NCBI RefSeq assembly: GCF_003668875.1
Contig: NZ_RAWM01000085.1
Location: forward strand, 1-39,129
Source: Corallococcus interemptor
Lineage (GTDB): Bacteria; Myxococcota; Myxococcia; Myxococcales; Myxococcaceae
Direction of reading: 5' to 3'
DNA: 39,129 nucleotides
Part shown: positions 38,813 to 39,129 of the stretch, piece by piece
Layout of the letters: each line of letters starts with the position of its first letter
Position numbering within the stretch: the stretch's first letter is position 1
Position numbers and translations under genes: made by a program
The notes under the pieces: generated by a model
The model's input: only the letters and a program-made list of their open reading frames with translations
Database searches by the model: none
What the model was told of the DNA's origin: nothing

Positions 38813-39129
38813 TCATGGGGCTCCGACCTCCTGGCGCAGCCTTGCCTGTACTTCGGCCGGTGCGGCGGTGAGGGGTGCTCGCTGGCTGCGGCTCAACGCT
38901 CGCAGGTACGCAACCACGGCCCAGCGTTCCTGGGGCGTGAGCTGTGGGCCGTATGCGGGCATCACGCCGAAGCCGTTGGAGATGACCGCGAAGTAGAAGC
39001 CCGGTGGATGCGGCAGGTCCCCCGTCGTGGAGGGCTCATCGAGCCGCCCCTCCATCGCGAGACCCCTGGGCCCCACGAGCGCCCTCTGCCGGGCCCTCGC
39101 CTCGTTCGCGTCCTGCTCAGCTTCAGGCC
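38813..39129 (-). CDS. actE: Alternative complex III cytochrome c subunit ActE, C-terminal part (gene continues past the window edge)
   Basis: The frame is open to the window edge and ends with stop at 38813. The visible 105 or so residues contain PHPPGFYFAVISNGFGVMPAYGPQLTPQERWAVVAYLRAL, the typical cytochrome c C-terminal block: a Gly-rich turn, axial-ligand methionine (GVMPAYG) and the final helix ERWAVVAYLRALSRSQ. This fits the mono-heme ActE subunit that sits beside ActF in alternative complex III operons. The heme CXXCH motif would lie upstream outside the window. A GTG at 39076 is not taken as the start, because the frame stays cytochrome-like and open beyond it. Confidence 0.82.
   Translation of the reverse strand, partial: PEAEQDANEARARQRALVGPRGLAMEGRLDEPSTTGDLPHPPGFYFAVISNGFGVMPAYGPQLTPQERWAVVAYLRALSRSQRAPLTAAPAEVQARLRQEVGAP

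Noticed and set aside
37960-38871. Plus-strand frame with repeated peptide RKPVRLSDRF, and a minus-strand frame with NLSDSRTGFRG
   Set aside because: The repeated peptides are simply translation of the palindrome array and occur on both strands; no ribosome site or family.

Overview
The window looks like chromosomal DNA of a myxobacterium (Myxococcus/Corallococcus type). The evidence is a very high G+C content, tightly packed genes with many ATGA and TGATG stop/start overlaps, and the gene mix: alternative complex III plus a caa3 oxidase, an orphan MacB-like permease, a MshEN–receiver–cyclase protein, a tryptophan 2,3-dioxygenase and a degenerate sigma-54 activator. The genus is an inference. 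No rRNA, tRNA, CRISPR array, insertion sequence or phage module was seen.

Region 1 (1–10 kb) is a mosaic of mostly minus-strand single genes. It holds a SCO1/SenC copper chaperone (plus strand), two small uncharacterised proteins, a degenerate sigma-54 activator-like protein, a triple universal-stress protein, an orphan pseudopilin-like protein, a MshEN–REC–adenylate cyclase, a DUF155/RMD1-like membrane protein, a Uma2 nuclease-like protein, a 58-residue protein, KynA, and an AT-hook/cysteine-rich protein.

Region 2 (10.1–16.4 kb) has a hemerythrin-like gene facing away from a plus-strand run: acyltransferase, alpha/beta hydrolase (overlapping), proline dehydrogenase, small membrane protein, and an 800-residue MacB/FtsX-type permease preceded by a good sigma-54 -24/-12 match.

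Region 3 (16.4–23.9 kb, minus strand) carries a ThDP-dependent pyruvate oxidase-like enzyme and a complete seven-gene Mrp Na+/H+ antiporter operon (mrpABCDEFG). Most of its junctions overlap.

Region 4 (24.0–31 kb, minus strand) holds the most system-like accessory content: an OLD/RecF-like ATPase, a second ATPase of lower G+C, and a DUF4276 (TOPRIM-like) protein overlapping it. Upstream of these lies a coupled pair made of an enolase-superfamily dehydratase/racemase and a 983-residue FAD plus Fe-S oxidoreductase. The ATPase/DUF4276 cassette resembles two-component anti-phage modules, and I regard it as the best candidate for an undescribed system.

Region 5 (31–39.1 kb) has two plus-strand membrane proteins, then a minus-strand respiratory operon entering from the right edge: actE (partial), actF, a small single-span protein, ctaC with fused cytochrome c, ctaD (A2-type), ctaE and ctaF. 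Every junction in it overlaps except actE–actF. That 541-bp gap is filled with an array of about five palindromic repeats. Quinol would feed complex III, whose cytochrome domains pass electrons to the caa3 oxidase; the SCO protein at the other end of the window is a plausible CuA maturation factor.

Regulatory reading: the rare tetranucleotide CTAG occurs almost only as part of TAGnnT-like -10 boxes just upstream of start codons.
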